Source: Kineothrix sp. MSJ-39
Lineage (GTDB): Bacteria > Bacillota > Clostridia > Lachnospirales > Lachnospiraceae
DNA: 64,000 bases
NCBI RefSeq assembly: GCF_018917935.1
Contig: NZ_JAHLPN010000002.1
Location: forward strand, 186,001 to 250,000
Direction of reading: 5' to 3'
Numbering within the stretch: position 1 is the stretch's first letter; every line of letters begins with the position of its first letter. This document shows positions 44,151-53,288 of the stretch, piece after piece. The notes under the pieces were generated by a model, which searched no databases, was not told the DNA's origin, and saw only the letters and a program-made list of their open reading frames with translations. The position numbers were made by a program, and so were the translations under genes.

Positions 44151-46253
44151 CTATTCTTTATAATGCTTCAGCACGATCACGGAAGTCGGTGGAAGTGTAA
44201 GCGTCAGCTTCCCTGCCACAACATTGTATGTTTCCTTCTCTACCGTATATCCTGCATTACTTGTCAGGATCAGGCGTTCCATCTTACAGTCGCGCGGAAT
44301 ACCGAATTCCCAGACGAGAATATCTTTTGTCACATCATTGTATCCGTTATTGACTACGATCAGGCACTGCTCCTCTTTGTTAAAACGCGCATAGGAGATA
44401 AAATTGTAATCTCCTGCAGCCTTTTTGATTGAGCCTGTGAGAAGCTCCTGATTTTCCTTGTGGATACGGATCATTTCCCGGTGGAAGTCGATCAGCTCGT
44501 GATCTTCATTGCCCCATGGATAGGTTCTTCTGTTATCCGGATCGGTAAAGCCGCAGACACCTGCTTCGTCGCCATAGTAGATCGTTGGTGCGCCCGGCCA
44601 TGTCATCTGGATCGCAACGGCTTCACGCATGACAGCCTTGTTGACCCCTTGATTGGCTGCTTCGCAGCCCATTGTGTTCACACGTCCAACCTTTTTGTTG
44701 GTTCTTGTCAGGAAACGGGAATGATCGTGGTTGGAAAGCTCATTCATCGCGATCTGCAGAGATGGCGTTGTCATTGCTGCACTGTGATGGATCATCGCGC
44801 CCCAGAAGCTGTCCGCATTTCCGTATAAATCCTCGCGGTAGTCATCACTGTGCTTCTGCATACCTGTCAAAAACCAGGTAACAGGCTCCATAAAAGCATC
44901 ATAGTTCATGACCGTATCCCATTCGCAGTTTTCGATCCATTCCTTCGGAGAACCGTAATGCTCTGCCAGAACGATCGCATTCGGATTTGCCTGTCTGACC
45001 GCATTTCGGAAATCCTTCCAGAATCTGTGGTTCATTTCCGGCGAATGTCCGAGATCCGCTGCCACATCAAGACGCCAGCCATCCGCGTTGTATGGCGGAG
45101 ATACCCACTTCTGTCCGATGTGCAGTACATAATCATATAATTCACGGGAACCTTCGTAATTCAACTTAGGCAGTGTATCATGTCCCCACCAGCCATCATA
45201 AGAGCCGTTATACGGCCACTGGTTCTGGTCATAAAACTGGAAATAATCACGATAGGGACTGTCAGCGGAAACATAAGCCCCTTTCGGATATCCCTCAAAA
45301 TTCTCATAGACACGTTCTCTGTCCATCCATTTATTAAAGGAACCGCAATGGTTGAAAACCCCGTCCAGGATAACCTTCATGCCACGCTTATGCGCTTCCT
45401 CGACAACCTGTGCAAACAGTTCATTGGAAGCATCCAGATTCTTCTTATTGGCAACGCGGTTGATATATTTTGTCGCATAACGGTTTTCCATCTGACCGGG
45501 CTGCAGAAGGTCTCCCTGCTCATCTACGATCTTACCGATATGCGGATCGATGTTATCGTAGTCCTGTATATCATATTTATGATTGGAAGGTGATACAAAA
45601 AGCGGATTGAAATAAATGACATCCACACCCAGATCCTGCAGGTAGTCCATTTTCTGCAAAACACCTGCCAGATCGCCGCCGTAAAATTCACGCACACCCA
45701 TAACAGCCGGATATTTATTCCAGTCTGTCACACGGTTCACGTGCTCGCCGATATAGGTATACTCGTCTGTCAGGACATCATTGTCGGGATCGCCGTTATA
45801 GAAACGGTCAATATAGATCTGATACATGACCGCGCCCTTTGCCCAGGCAGGTACTTTCTGACCGGGGATCAGTGTAAATTTATAATAATCCTGCACATCT
45901 CTCGTCACGCCGCGCAGGTCAAAAAAGCAATAGACTTTTCCCACATGGATCTCAAAATAATATTCATATTTCTGATCATCCAGTGCTACTTCGATCTCAT
46001 AATAATCAAACTGCTTATCCTGCTCTACCTTCGACATGAGCAGCTTTTCATTATTGTGTACAAACAACACGTAGTCTACATTGTTGACTGCGCTGCGAAA
46101 TCTGATCTTCACTTTTGAAAAAGGTTCCGGCTCCTGTGGAGAAATATAATCTGCCGTCATATCGGAGAATAAAGCCCTCTTATTAAAAACCGGCCGCATA
46201 GATGCGATATAGCGCAGATTCTTTTCTATCTGTTCATACTGTTGATAATCCAT
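44151..46253 (-). CDS. GH13 alpha-glucosidase/neopullulanase-type enzyme, cytoplasmic
   Basis: 700 aa. An N-terminal CBM34-like beta domain (about residues 1-125) is followed by the (beta/alpha)8 catalytic domain: YQIYIDRFYNGD, DVIYFNPLF, DGVFNHCG, nucleophile Asp in DGWRLDVAAD, acid Glu in VLAEHYG, and third Asp in ELSNHDHSR. A C-terminal beta domain closes it. There is no signal peptide, so it probably hydrolyses imported maltodextrins, cyclodextrins or pullulan fragments. GGGAGG precedes the ATG by 8 nt. It is monocistronic, with its own terminator. Confidence 0.92.
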   Translation of the reverse strand: MDYQQYEQIEKNLRYIASMRPVFNKRALFSDMTADYISPQEPEPFSKVKIRFRSAVNNVDYVLFVHNNEKLLMSKVEQDKQFDYYEIEVALDDQKYEYYFEIHVGKVYCFFDLRGVTRDVQDYYKFTLIPGQKVPAWAKGAVMYQIYIDRFYNGDPDNDVLTDEYTYIGEHVNRVTDWNKYPAVMGVREFYGGDLAGVLQKMDYLQDLGVDVIYFNPLFVSPSNHKYDIQDYDNIDPHIGKIVDEQGDLLQPGQMENRYATKYINRVANKKNLDASNELFAQVVEEAHKRGMKVILDGVFNHCGSFNKWMDRERVYENFEGYPKGAYVSADSPYRDYFQFYDQNQWPYNGSYDGWWGHDTLPKLNYEGSRELYDYVLHIGQKWVSPPYNADGWRLDVAADLGHSPEMNHRFWKDFRNAVRQANPNAIVLAEHYGSPKEWIENCEWDTVMNYDAFMEPVTWFLTGMQKHSDDYREDLYGNADSFWGAMIHHSAAMTTPSLQIAMNELSNHDHSRFLTRTNKKVGRVNTMGCEAANQGVNKAVMREAVAIQMTWPGAPTIYYGDEAGVCGFTDPDNRRTYPWGNEDHELIDFHREMIRIHKENQELLTGSIKKAAGDYNFISYARFNKEEQCLIVVNNGYNDVTKDILVWEFGIPRDCKMERLILTSNAGYTVEKETYNVVAGKLTLTLPPTSVIVLKHYKE

Positions 46254-46328
46254 TACGAAACCCTCCCTATTTCTCTATATTTTATAGTATATGCAAGGTA
46301 AGTTCAATAGTTTTTCCCCCGAAACGGT

Positions 46329-46362
46329 CGAAAGACCAGTTAACAAGTTAACTGGTCTTTCG
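46329..46362. repeat. Perfect 16-bp inverted repeat
   Basis: CGAAAGACCAGTTAAC/GTTAACTGGTCTTTCG around AA. No T-tract on either side, so more likely an operator or RNA hairpin than a terminator. Confidence 0.7.
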
Positions 46363-46523
46363 GAGAAGGTATTTCTTTCTTATGGGGTATAGCAAAAAAC
46401 TATGTAATGTATTGGGGGGTTACAAGTGTATTGTAGCAAAGCCCCCCTATATTGTCCACCTTCACATTCTACAAATTTAATAAATGTTGATGATATTTTT
46501 TGTTGATTATTACCAATAGCAGA

Positions 46524-46552
46524 AAAGGTGTGTCAACAAAAGACACACCTTT
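46524..46552 (-). terminator. Terminator after ftsH
   Basis: Stem AAAGGTGTGTC/GACACACCTTT with loop AACAAAA, T-rich on the minus strand. Confidence 0.8.
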
Positions 46553-46610
46553 CAGCATTTTCACTGTTTATTTTTCACAATGCCGTTACCGTGCCCGGCA
46601 ATCCATTCTC

Positions 46611-48476
46611 TTACACCGGCTCACCCATCGGTACTTCTTCTTCCGGCTGTTTATAATAAACCGGGAAAAGCGCCTCAAATTCGTCTCTGGTGATACGTTC
46701 CTTCTCAAGCAGAAGTCCTGCACAGGCATGCAGTACATCAATGTTTTCCTCGATCAGCTTCTTTGCCTTTTCATAGCAGTCGGAAATGATCGTCTTCACT
46801 TCCGCATCGATCTCACTTGCCACTGCCTCACTCATTGTCTTGGTGTGTGCCAGGTCACGACCGATAAAGACTTCATCGCTGTCATCATCGTAATTGATCG
46901 TTCCGATCTTCTCGGACATACCAAATCGCGTTACCATCTTGCGTGCTTCATTGGTTGCCTGTTTAATATCATTGGAAGCACCTGTCGTAATATCATCAAA
47001 GATCAGCTCTTCTGCAATACGTCCACCCAGATCTACCATGATATCCTGCAGCATTCTGCCTTTTGTCATAAACATATCATCACGCTCGGGCAGAGGCATC
47101 GTATAACCCGCTGCACCGACACCGGTCGGAATGATGGATACGGTGTAGACCGGTCCGACATCGGGAAGGACATGGAATAAGATCGCATGACCTGCCTCGT
47201 GATATGCTGTGATCTTTTTTTCCTTCGGGGAAATAATACGGCTCTTCTTTTCTGCGCCGATCCCCACTTTGATAAATGCTTTTTTGATATCTTCCTGCTG
47301 GATAAAGTTTCTGTCATCCTTTGCCGCAATGATCGCAGCCTCATTCAGAAGATTTTCCAGATCAGCTCCGGTAAAGCCTGCTGTTGTCTGTGCGATCTGC
47401 TTCAGATCCACATCCTCTGCCAGCGGTTTGTTCTTGGCATGGACTTTCAGAATAGCCTCTCTGCCACCGATATCCGGTCTGCCGACACTGATCTTTCTGT
47501 CAAATCGTCCCGGACGCAGGATCGCGTGATCAAGTATATCCACACGGTTTGTTGCTGCAAGGACGATGATTCCTTCATTCACACCGAAACCGTCCATCTC
47601 CACGAGAAGCTGGTTCAGCGTCTGTTCTCTTTCATCATGACCGCCTCCCATACCGGTTCCACGCTGTCTTGCAACAGCATCGATCTCATCAATAAAGATG
47701 ATACACGGATGGTTTCTCTTTGCATTTTCAAACAGATCCCTGACACGGAAAGCACCGACACCGACAAACATCTCCACGAAATCAGATCCCGAAATAGAGA
47801 AAAACGGAACATGCGCTTCACCGGCGATTGCCTTTGCCAGCATCGTCTTACCTGTTCCCGGAGGGCCCTCTAACAAAACGCCCTTTGGCACTCTTGCGCC
47901 TACCTTGGTAAATTTACCCGGATTTTTCAAAAATTCAACGATCTCTTCCAGTTCTTCCTTTTCTTCCTGCAGCCCCGCAACATCCTTGAGGGTGATCTGC
48001 ATATCCCCGCCGGTTGTCATACGGGCTCTGGATTTTCCGAAGTTCATCATCTTATTGGAAGCACCGCCGCCACCGTTTGACTGCGCATTCATCAGCGAGA
48101 AGAAAAATACAAATACGATAAATACGATCAGGATCGGAAGTACATAATACAAAAACCAGTTTTCACTTGGCATATCCCGCATGACAACTTCCACATTTTT
48201 CTGATGCATATATTCTTCAATGACCGTCACATCTGAAACAAACAGTTCTCTGGAGGAACCGTCGTTCATTGTAAAGATGACACTACCGGTCGGTACTTCT
48301 GCGTTGGGTTTGATCACAGCCGAACTAATCTGGTCCGCTTCGTAATCTGCCATAAAATCATTCCAGTTATAGCCCGTCTCGGAACTTCTTATACTGGAGA
48401 TCCAGATCACAAGACCCAACAAAAGCAATATCAGGATGAGCGATCCGCCCATTCCTCTTGTTCTGTTTCCGTTCAT
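46611..48476 (-). CDS. ftsH: ATP-dependent zinc metalloprotease FtsH
   Basis: 621 aa. Two TM helices (about residues 11-26 and 106-127) flank a small external domain. The AAA module has Walker [12 protein letters not shown] (about 204-214), Walker B FIDEIDAV and the [22 protein letters not shown]. The M41 protease has HEAGH (about 430-434). It degrades membrane and regulatory proteins and is needed for sporulation in Bacillus. It is the last gene of the tilS-hpt-ftsH run; AAAGG is 8 nt before the ATG. Confidence 0.97.
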   Translation of the reverse strand: MNGNRTRGMGGSLILILLLLGLVIWISSIRSSETGYNWNDFMADYEADQISSAVIKPNAEVPTGSVIFTMNDGSSRELFVSDVTVIEEYMHQKNVEVVMRDMPSENWFLYYVLPILIVFIVFVFFFSLMNAQSNGGGGASNKMMNFGKSRARMTTGGDMQITLKDVAGLQEEKEELEEIVEFLKNPGKFTKVGARVPKGVLLEGPPGTGKTMLAKAIAGEAHVPFFSISGSDFVEMFVGVGAFRVRDLFENAKRNHPCIIFIDEIDAVARQRGTGMGGGHDEREQTLNQLLVEMDGFGVNEGIIVLAATNRVDILDHAILRPGRFDRKISVGRPDIGGREAILKVHAKNKPLAEDVDLKQIAQTTAGFTGADLENLLNEAAIIAAKDDRNFIQQEDIKKAFIKVGIGAEKKSRIISPKEKKITAYHEAGHAILFHVLPDVGPVYTVSIIPTGVGAAGYTMPLPERDDMFMTKGRMLQDIMVDLGGRIAEELIFDDITTGASNDIKQATNEARKMVTRFGMSEKIGTINYDDDSDEVFIGRDLAHTKTMSEAVASEIDAEVKTIISDCYEKAKKLIEENIDVLHACAGLLLEKERITRDEFEALFPVYYKQPEEEVPMGEPV

Positions 48477-48499
48477 AGTTAAATCCTTTCCTGCCTGTG

Positions 48500-49036
48500 T
48501 TATTTTGCAGCTTCATCCAGCTCCACAACACCGATGTAAGGCAGATTACGATACTTCTGTGCATAATCAAGTCCGTAACCTACAACAAACTCATCCGGGA
48601 TCTCAAAGCCCGTATAATCCACATGTACCTGTACAACACGTCTTTCAGGCTTGTCTAAAAGCGTGCAAAGACGCAGGCTCTTCGGTCCTCTGTCTTTGAG
48701 CATATCGAGCAGATAGCTGAGTGTACGACCGGAGTCTACAACATCTTCCACTACGATTACATTTTTTCCTTTGATGGAATCGTCCAGATCCTTGACGATC
48801 TTTACAACACCGCTTGATTTTGTATCCATACCATAGCTGGAAACTGACATAAAGTCCAGTGTTACCGGAACCGTGATACGTTTTGCAAGCTCACACATAA
48901 AGAAACTTCCGCCGCGCAGTACGCAGATCAGATGTACTTCTTCTCCTTCGTATTGTTTACTGATTGCCTCTCCGATCTCCTTGATTCTGGCATCTACCTT
49001 GTCTTCCGGAATCATTACTCTGATTTTTTCAGCCAT
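48500..49036 (-). CDS. hpt: Hypoxanthine phosphoribosyltransferase
   Basis: 178 aa, typical. The PRPP-binding loop is VIVVEDVVDSGRTLS (about residues 91-105), with the N-terminal LICVLRGGSFF and the C-terminal VVGYGLDYAQKYRNLPYIG. It converts hypoxanthine or guanine plus PRPP to nucleotide, salvaging purines. AGGAGG is 6 nt before the ATG. It sits between tilS and ftsH, as in Bacillus. Confidence 0.97.
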   Translation of the reverse strand: MAEKIRVMIPEDKVDARIKEIGEAISKQYEGEEVHLICVLRGGSFFMCELAKRITVPVTLDFMSVSSYGMDTKSSGVVKIVKDLDDSIKGKNVIVVEDVVDSGRTLSYLLDMLKDRGPKSLRLCTLLDKPERRVVQVHVDYTGFEIPDEFVVGYGLDYAQKYRNLPYIGVVELDEAAK

Positions 49037-49038
49037 TT

Positions 49039-50478
49039 TTATCCTCCTGTAACTGTGATTTCTAATATATGACGGGTATCTTCCGTTACTTTGTAATAAT
49101 TGCTGATCCTGCGCCCTAAAAAATAAACCATATGAGAACCGTCAGCGAGCAGCAGTTGCTTTTCCCTGTCCGCTTTCGGGATCTTTTCATTCACCATATA
49201 GTCTTTAACAAACTTGCGATTCTTATCACTGAAGTAGAAAAAATCTGCCGCCTGCGGACTACGGATCACCAAAGACCCATCTATTTTATCATAATCAATC
49301 CATTTCGTATATGCTTTTCGGGGTATATTTTCCATGGAATTCCCCGCCTGCGGTACTTCCCGGAGCCGAAACAGGAGAATTTGACCGCCCGGCAGATCGA
49401 TCCTGCTCTCCGCACCTTCCGTGATACTGATCTCTCTTTCAAAAAATGCTGTCTGCTTCTGCCCTTTTTTCACAAAGCAGATACTGTCGTAGCTGCGATA
49501 CGCCGTGATCTGATACGGCAGATCCAGGCTGCTTCCGACCTGCTTTTCACAAAGTGACAAAAGTGCCTGCACATGTACATTTGCCAGATCTTTTCTGCTG
49601 CCCGACATCTCCGCCAGACACGCAAGCAGCACCTGTCCTTTCATATAAGGATGCAGCATATTAAATGCAGGGAGGATCAGCCTCAGACAACTTCCGTTAT
49701 CTCCTTCCTCCGCTTTTGTGCATCTTTCCAGCTCCTTCTGCAGGCAGTCCTCCAGATAATCGCAGGCAAGCCCCGCAATTTCCGCCATCTGTCCCATATG
49801 CTCCACACTTCTGCTGCTGACTTTTTCCTCCAAAACAGGGATCACCTGATTGCGCAATGCATTTCTGGCAAAGGTACTGTCCGCATTTGTTGCATCTGTC
49901 ACATAGCTTTGCCCAACCGCCTGTAAATATACCTCGATCTCTTCCCGTTTCAGGCAAAGAAGGGGTCTGATGATCTGTTCTCTGACCGGACGCATTCCGA
50001 CAAGCCCCGTCAATCCACTGCCTCTGCAAAGATGAAACAGCAGTGTTTCTGCCTGATCGTTTGCATGATGTGCCACAGCGATCCTGGTTGCCTTCAGCGT
50101 ATCCGCAAGCTGCGCAAAGATCTGATACCGCGCCATCCTGCCTGCTTCTTCGAGTGTCATGCCTTCCGCCTTTGCCAGTGCTTTTACATCCGCTTCTTCC
50201 CGGTAAAAAGGAAGCTCCAGCTTACCGCAAAGTTCCTTTGCAAACGCCTCATCCGCATCTGCTTCTGCCCGCAGTCTGTGATTCACATGAACCGCGGTGA
50301 TCGTGATCGGTATGTGCTTTTTGATGGCAAGCAGCAGATACAACAGACACACAGAATCCGCGCCGCCGCTCAGACCGCATAGCACATGATCCCCCGCTGC
50401 CAGCATATGATGCTTTTCCACATAAGAAAGCACCTTTTCTTCTATTTCCTTTTTCTTTTTTTCCGCTGTATTTTCCAT
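49039..50478 (-). CDS. tilS: tRNA(Ile)-lysidine synthetase
   Basis: 479 aa from the ATG that begins MENTAEKKKK; open frame continues to 50550 and would overlap the SpoIIE gene, but no strong site favours it. PP-loop GLSGGADSVCLL (about residues 35-46), HVNHRLR and HHANDQAETLLFHLCRGSGL mark the synthetase domain; a TilS C-terminal domain ends at YFLGRRISNYYKV. It lysidinylates C34 of tRNA-Ile(CAU) so it reads AUA; this is essential. The start is uncertain because no good Shine-Dalgarno precedes it. Confidence 0.92.
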   Translation of the reverse strand: MENTAEKKKKEIEEKVLSYVEKHHMLAAGDHVLCGLSGGADSVCLLYLLLAIKKHIPITITAVHVNHRLRAEADADEAFAKELCGKLELPFYREEADVKALAKAEGMTLEEAGRMARYQIFAQLADTLKATRIAVAHHANDQAETLLFHLCRGSGLTGLVGMRPVREQIIRPLLCLKREEIEVYLQAVGQSYVTDATNADSTFARNALRNQVIPVLEEKVSSRSVEHMGQMAEIAGLACDYLEDCLQKELERCTKAEEGDNGSCLRLILPAFNMLHPYMKGQVLLACLAEMSGSRKDLANVHVQALLSLCEKQVGSSLDLPYQITAYRSYDSICFVKKGQKQTAFFEREISITEGAESRIDLPGGQILLFRLREVPQAGNSMENIPRKAYTKWIDYDKIDGSLVIRSPQAADFFYFSDKNRKFVKDYMVNEKIPKADREKQLLLADGSHMVYFLGRRISNYYKVTEDTRHILEITVTGG

Positions 50479-50518
50479 ACTGTAAATATAGCTTTTTTCG
50501 GCAGAAAATGCAATAAAG

Positions 50519-51682
50519 TCAGACATCCTCCTGATACAGCGAAACAACAAGCACCGTCATATCGTCCCGGATCGCACCTGCTGCCTTGACCGCCAGCTCC
50601 AGAATGCCTGTCGCCAGATCTGTCGGATTTTCCGTCTTCAGCCGTTCCATTCCTGCCCGCAGAAGCTCCGGGCTTTCATAAAATTCCTCCGCGATACCGT
50701 CGGATAACAAAATAACCGTATCTCCGGATTCCAGATACAGCACTTCATCAAACTCCGACGGCGCAGGCGACAGTCCGAGTGGCTGTCTGTCTGCTGCAAT
50801 TTCATGGATCTGCCCATGTCTGATCCAGTAGGAAGCACTTGCACCGCACTTATAAAAGTGACATTCTCCCGTATACTGGTTCAGCTCCATCAGATCCAGA
50901 GAAACCGTCCGCTCCTCTTCCCGGTTCATATAGAAAAGCTCATTGCACGCCCGTATACAATCCCGCAGGGGCAGAGACGATTCTATGTACTTTTCCACTA
51001 ACGACAATGTTCTTTCACTGTCCTCGCCCGCCAGTGCGCCGCTTCCCATGCCATCCGCGATCGCCGCAAGATAAGTACCGTCTCCGAATTCCCGCAGAAT
51101 ATAGTTGTCTCCGGACACCTCTTCGCCTTCTTTTGTTGCCTTTGCGAAACCACCGAAGATCCGGTACGTGGCTTCTTCCTGAAAACAGACAACTGCCGGC
51201 TCACTGTGGATATAAGCATGTCCTCCCACAGGCAGCATCGACTTATGTGTGATCTCCGACAACAGATCCGCTATCTCCGTTACATCATAGTAACAACTGT
51301 TTTCGGATCTTACGACCATTCCGATCTCCAGATATCCGTTCCGGTTGCTTGTCCGGTAAAACTCCAGAACACTGATCCCCTCTTCCCTTAAAAGCTTCAC
51401 GATCCGCTTTTTCTGCCGCTCACAAACTGCGGATCCGGCAAATTCCGTTTCCGCCAGACTTTCCAGTTGTCTTGAGGTATCCATGACAAATCCCGCAAAA
51501 ATAGTTGTATTTTCCCGCTCCTGCTCACGCAGCAGCAGAGAAGATCTGGTCAGGCATGCTTCTTCCGCTCCATCGGTCCTTTTCTGCCCTGCTTTATATT
51601 CCTGCGCGATCTCCTGTAAAAGCTGTGCGTATCCGATCAGACGACTTCTGGTATATGTTTCGATTCCTTCTTTTCTTCCCAT
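50519..51682 (-). CDS. spoIIE: SpoIIE-family PP2C phosphatase lacking the membrane domain
   Basis: 387 aa. The C-terminal PP2C domain (about residues 195-385) is complete: VSGDNYILREFGDG, AAIADGMGSGALAG, VILLSDGIAEEF and GAIRDDMTVLVV carry the metal-binding aspartates. The first 190 residues are soluble and match the central region of SpoIIE. Bacillus SpoIIE is about 827 aa with ten N-terminal TM helices, absent here; only 131 nt separate this start from divIC, so they are not hidden upstream. SpoIIE dephosphorylates SpoIIAA to free sigma-F. Position between divIC and tilS matches spoIIE synteny. AAGGAG is 8 nt before the ATG. Confidence 0.85.
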   Translation of the reverse strand: MGRKEGIETYTRSRLIGYAQLLQEIAQEYKAGQKRTDGAEEACLTRSSLLLREQERENTTIFAGFVMDTSRQLESLAETEFAGSAVCERQKKRIVKLLREEGISVLEFYRTSNRNGYLEIGMVVRSENSCYYDVTEIADLLSEITHKSMLPVGGHAYIHSEPAVVCFQEEATYRIFGGFAKATKEGEEVSGDNYILREFGDGTYLAAIADGMGSGALAGEDSERTLSLVEKYIESSLPLRDCIRACNELFYMNREEERTVSLDLMELNQYTGECHFYKCGASASYWIRHGQIHEIAADRQPLGLSPAPSEFDEVLYLESGDTVILLSDGIAEEFYESPELLRAGMERLKTENPTDLATGILELAVKAAGAIRDDMTVLVVSLYQEDV

Positions 51683-51813
51683 AGGTCAGACTCCTTTTTC
51701 TCTTTTCGGAATCTTAGTATACAGCATGGGCGGTTCAAAATTTGTCAAAATGTGGTGGGCAGTTGTTTTTTCTTATTGATACTAAAAGCAGGAGCCGATT
51801 TATCAGCTCCTGC

Positions 51814-52116
51814 TTACTTTGTTGTCTTAAATATAATCTCTCCGTTATGAACAAGCCCCAGCTTTTCTTCTGCGATCTCTTCCACATAAGAATCTGTCTG
51901 GACATATTTTTTCAGTTCTTCTAATTCTTCGGCTCTTGCTTCCTCGTCTGCTATCTGCTGCTTCAGTTCTTCCTGTCTGACAACGTATTGATCCTGCTTT
52001 TCTTTTAGCTCCACACATTTAACGGAAACCATCAGCATCAACACAATGACAACTGTCGAAACCAAAAACATACCAGACCGATTCTGCCGCCTTCCCCGAT
52101 ACCTTCTACGGCTCAT
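51814..52116 (-). CDS. divIC: Septum formation initiator DivIC/FtsB-like
   Basis: 100 aa. Basic N-terminus, one TM (about residues 17-34), then a coiled coil (about 36-68), the DivIC/FtsB plan. The start overlaps the yabQ gene end. It takes part in divisome assembly with FtsL and DivIB. Order yabQ-divIC-spoIIE is conserved. Confidence 0.9.
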   Translation of the reverse strand: MSRRRYRGRRQNRSGMFLVSTVVIVLMLMVSVKCVELKEKQDQYVVRQEELKQQIADEEARAEELEELKKYVQTDSYVEEIAEEKLGLVHNGEIIFKTTK

Positions 52117-52609
52117 CACGATTCCCCATTTCTAACTGGTTTTTGTGTTTACATAAAGTTATCTTACCTTCTTTTATGTTAGCCGTCAACTTCTTTTTTA
52201 GTCTGTTTTTACTGCTCTTAACAGCCCGCAAACCCTTTAAAATTGGGCGTTTTACAAAGTTTAGTGGAACCATCAGAATACGTACCACTATATCTAGTAT
52301 GCGCCGTATAATTGTTGACATAAAATTTACCAAAAAATCCCTGAAAATTTTTTTATATAGATACATACCGGCAGCAAGACCGAACACGGCAAACCAGCGC
52401 AGCGTTCCCGCATTCATACGATAAAGCAATGAAAAAATGACGATCGCCGCAAAAAACCAGAATAAAAGATCCTCGATCGCAACCAGAACGGAGCCATGCG
52501 GCAATACACGTCTTACGATCCTGATCTGGTCATAAATAAAGGTGATCACAGCCCCCGTTACAAAGCAATACAGCCAGAAAACACCCTGATCTATCACTTC
52601 CACACTCAT
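52106..52609 (-). CDS. yabQ: Sporulation protein YabQ
   Basis: 167 aa. Four TM segments lie in the first 100 residues (VFWLYCFVTGAVITFIYD onward), followed by a basic tail, as in YabQ, which is needed for spore cortex assembly in Bacillus. It overlaps yabP by one base (TAATG) and divIC by 11. Confidence 0.88.
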   Translation of the reverse strand: MSVEVIDQGVFWLYCFVTGAVITFIYDQIRIVRRVLPHGSVLVAIEDLLFWFFAAIVIFSLLYRMNAGTLRWFAVFGLAAGMYLYKKIFRDFLVNFMSTIIRRILDIVVRILMVPLNFVKRPILKGLRAVKSSKNRLKKKLTANIKEGKITLCKHKNQLEMGNRDEP

Positions 52610-52899
52610 TATTTAAACAATCTGCCCAAAAAGGACTCTCCCTTCTCCCCATACTGACCGGCATCTGAATAGGTGAAAGAATCGATCTGCCCCTCGATAT
52701 CCACCTCTCCGCGCTCTAATGTCAGACGGTTTACATGCAGATCCTTTCCCTTGATCATCAGCATGCCCTGATCTGTTTCCAGCAAAATCTCCGCCAGATC
52801 AAAAGAGAGCACATCCGCCACGCCACTGACCATACATGTCCTTCTGTTTGTCAGCATGACTTTATGTGCTCTCTGCTTTGTTGCCATATTCTCTTCCAT
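52609..52899 (-). CDS. yabP: Sporulation protein YabP
   Basis: 96 aa from an ATG with GGGAGG 6 nt before it; the longer frame to 53043 overlaps the S4 gene and is not used. The YabP fold is seen in HKVMLTNRRTCMVSGVADVLSFD and GEVDIEGQIDSFTYSD. It is a spore-coat/cortex stage protein. In operon with yabQ. Confidence 0.9.
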   Translation of the reverse strand: MEENMATKQRAHKVMLTNRRTCMVSGVADVLSFDLAEILLETDQGMLMIKGKDLHVNRLTLERGEVDIEGQIDSFTYSDAGQYGEKGESFLGRLFK

Positions 52900-52966
52900 G
52901 TCATTCCTCCCATATATGATCCCTTGTTGATTCTTTTCAATATATGTGAGAAATTCTGATTTATAA

Positions 52967-53206
52967 CTACAACAGTTTAAACATTTCTTTTGCTTCTTCC
53001 TTCCGCACGGTTTCCTGTACGGAAAGCACTTCTGCTTTGACATCTTTATTGCCGAAGTTGATCGTGATCACATCACCGACCTTTACCTCTGTACCTGCTT
53101 TGGCGACCTTGTCATTGAGCATGACACGTCCTGCATCACAGGCATCGTTTGCAACACTGCGGCGTTTGATCAGTCTGGATACCTTTAAATATTTATCAAG
53201 TCTCAT
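52967..53206 (-). CDS. S4-domain RNA-binding protein, RqcP/YabO type
   Basis: 79 aa. One S4 domain: MRLDKYLKVSRLIKRRSVA, then GRVMLNDKVAKAGTEVKVGDVITI. In Bacillus the orthologue RqcP (YabO) acts in ribosome quality control with RqcH and sits just before yabP, as here. AGAGGA is 6 nt before the ATG. Confidence 0.9.
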   Translation of the reverse strand: MRLDKYLKVSRLIKRRSVANDACDAGRVMLNDKVAKAGTEVKVGDVITINFGNKDVKAEVLSVQETVRKEEAKEMFKLL

Positions 53207-53288
53207 GTTGTTTCCTCTTTTCTTATGCCTTCTGTCCCATTGTTACATCTGCTTTGCTATGATTACCTATCTTACAACGCAGACGGGA

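Larger units (their letters stand above)
46254..46610. other. Gene-free stretch between the GH13 and ftsH genes
   Basis: It holds the GH13 promoter region, with TTGAAC and TATAAA/TAAAAT boxes between about 46278 and 46306. There is a 16-bp perfect hairpin without a T-tract (46329-46362), a G6/C6 hairpin (46414-46447) and the ftsH terminator (46524-46552). No ORF is supported. Confidence 0.6.

Noticed and set aside
50478-50550. 24-residue N-terminal extension of TilS
   Set aside because: It would overlap the SpoIIE gene end, and TilS proteins usually begin near the EEKVLSYVEKHHM region; kept only as a possibility.
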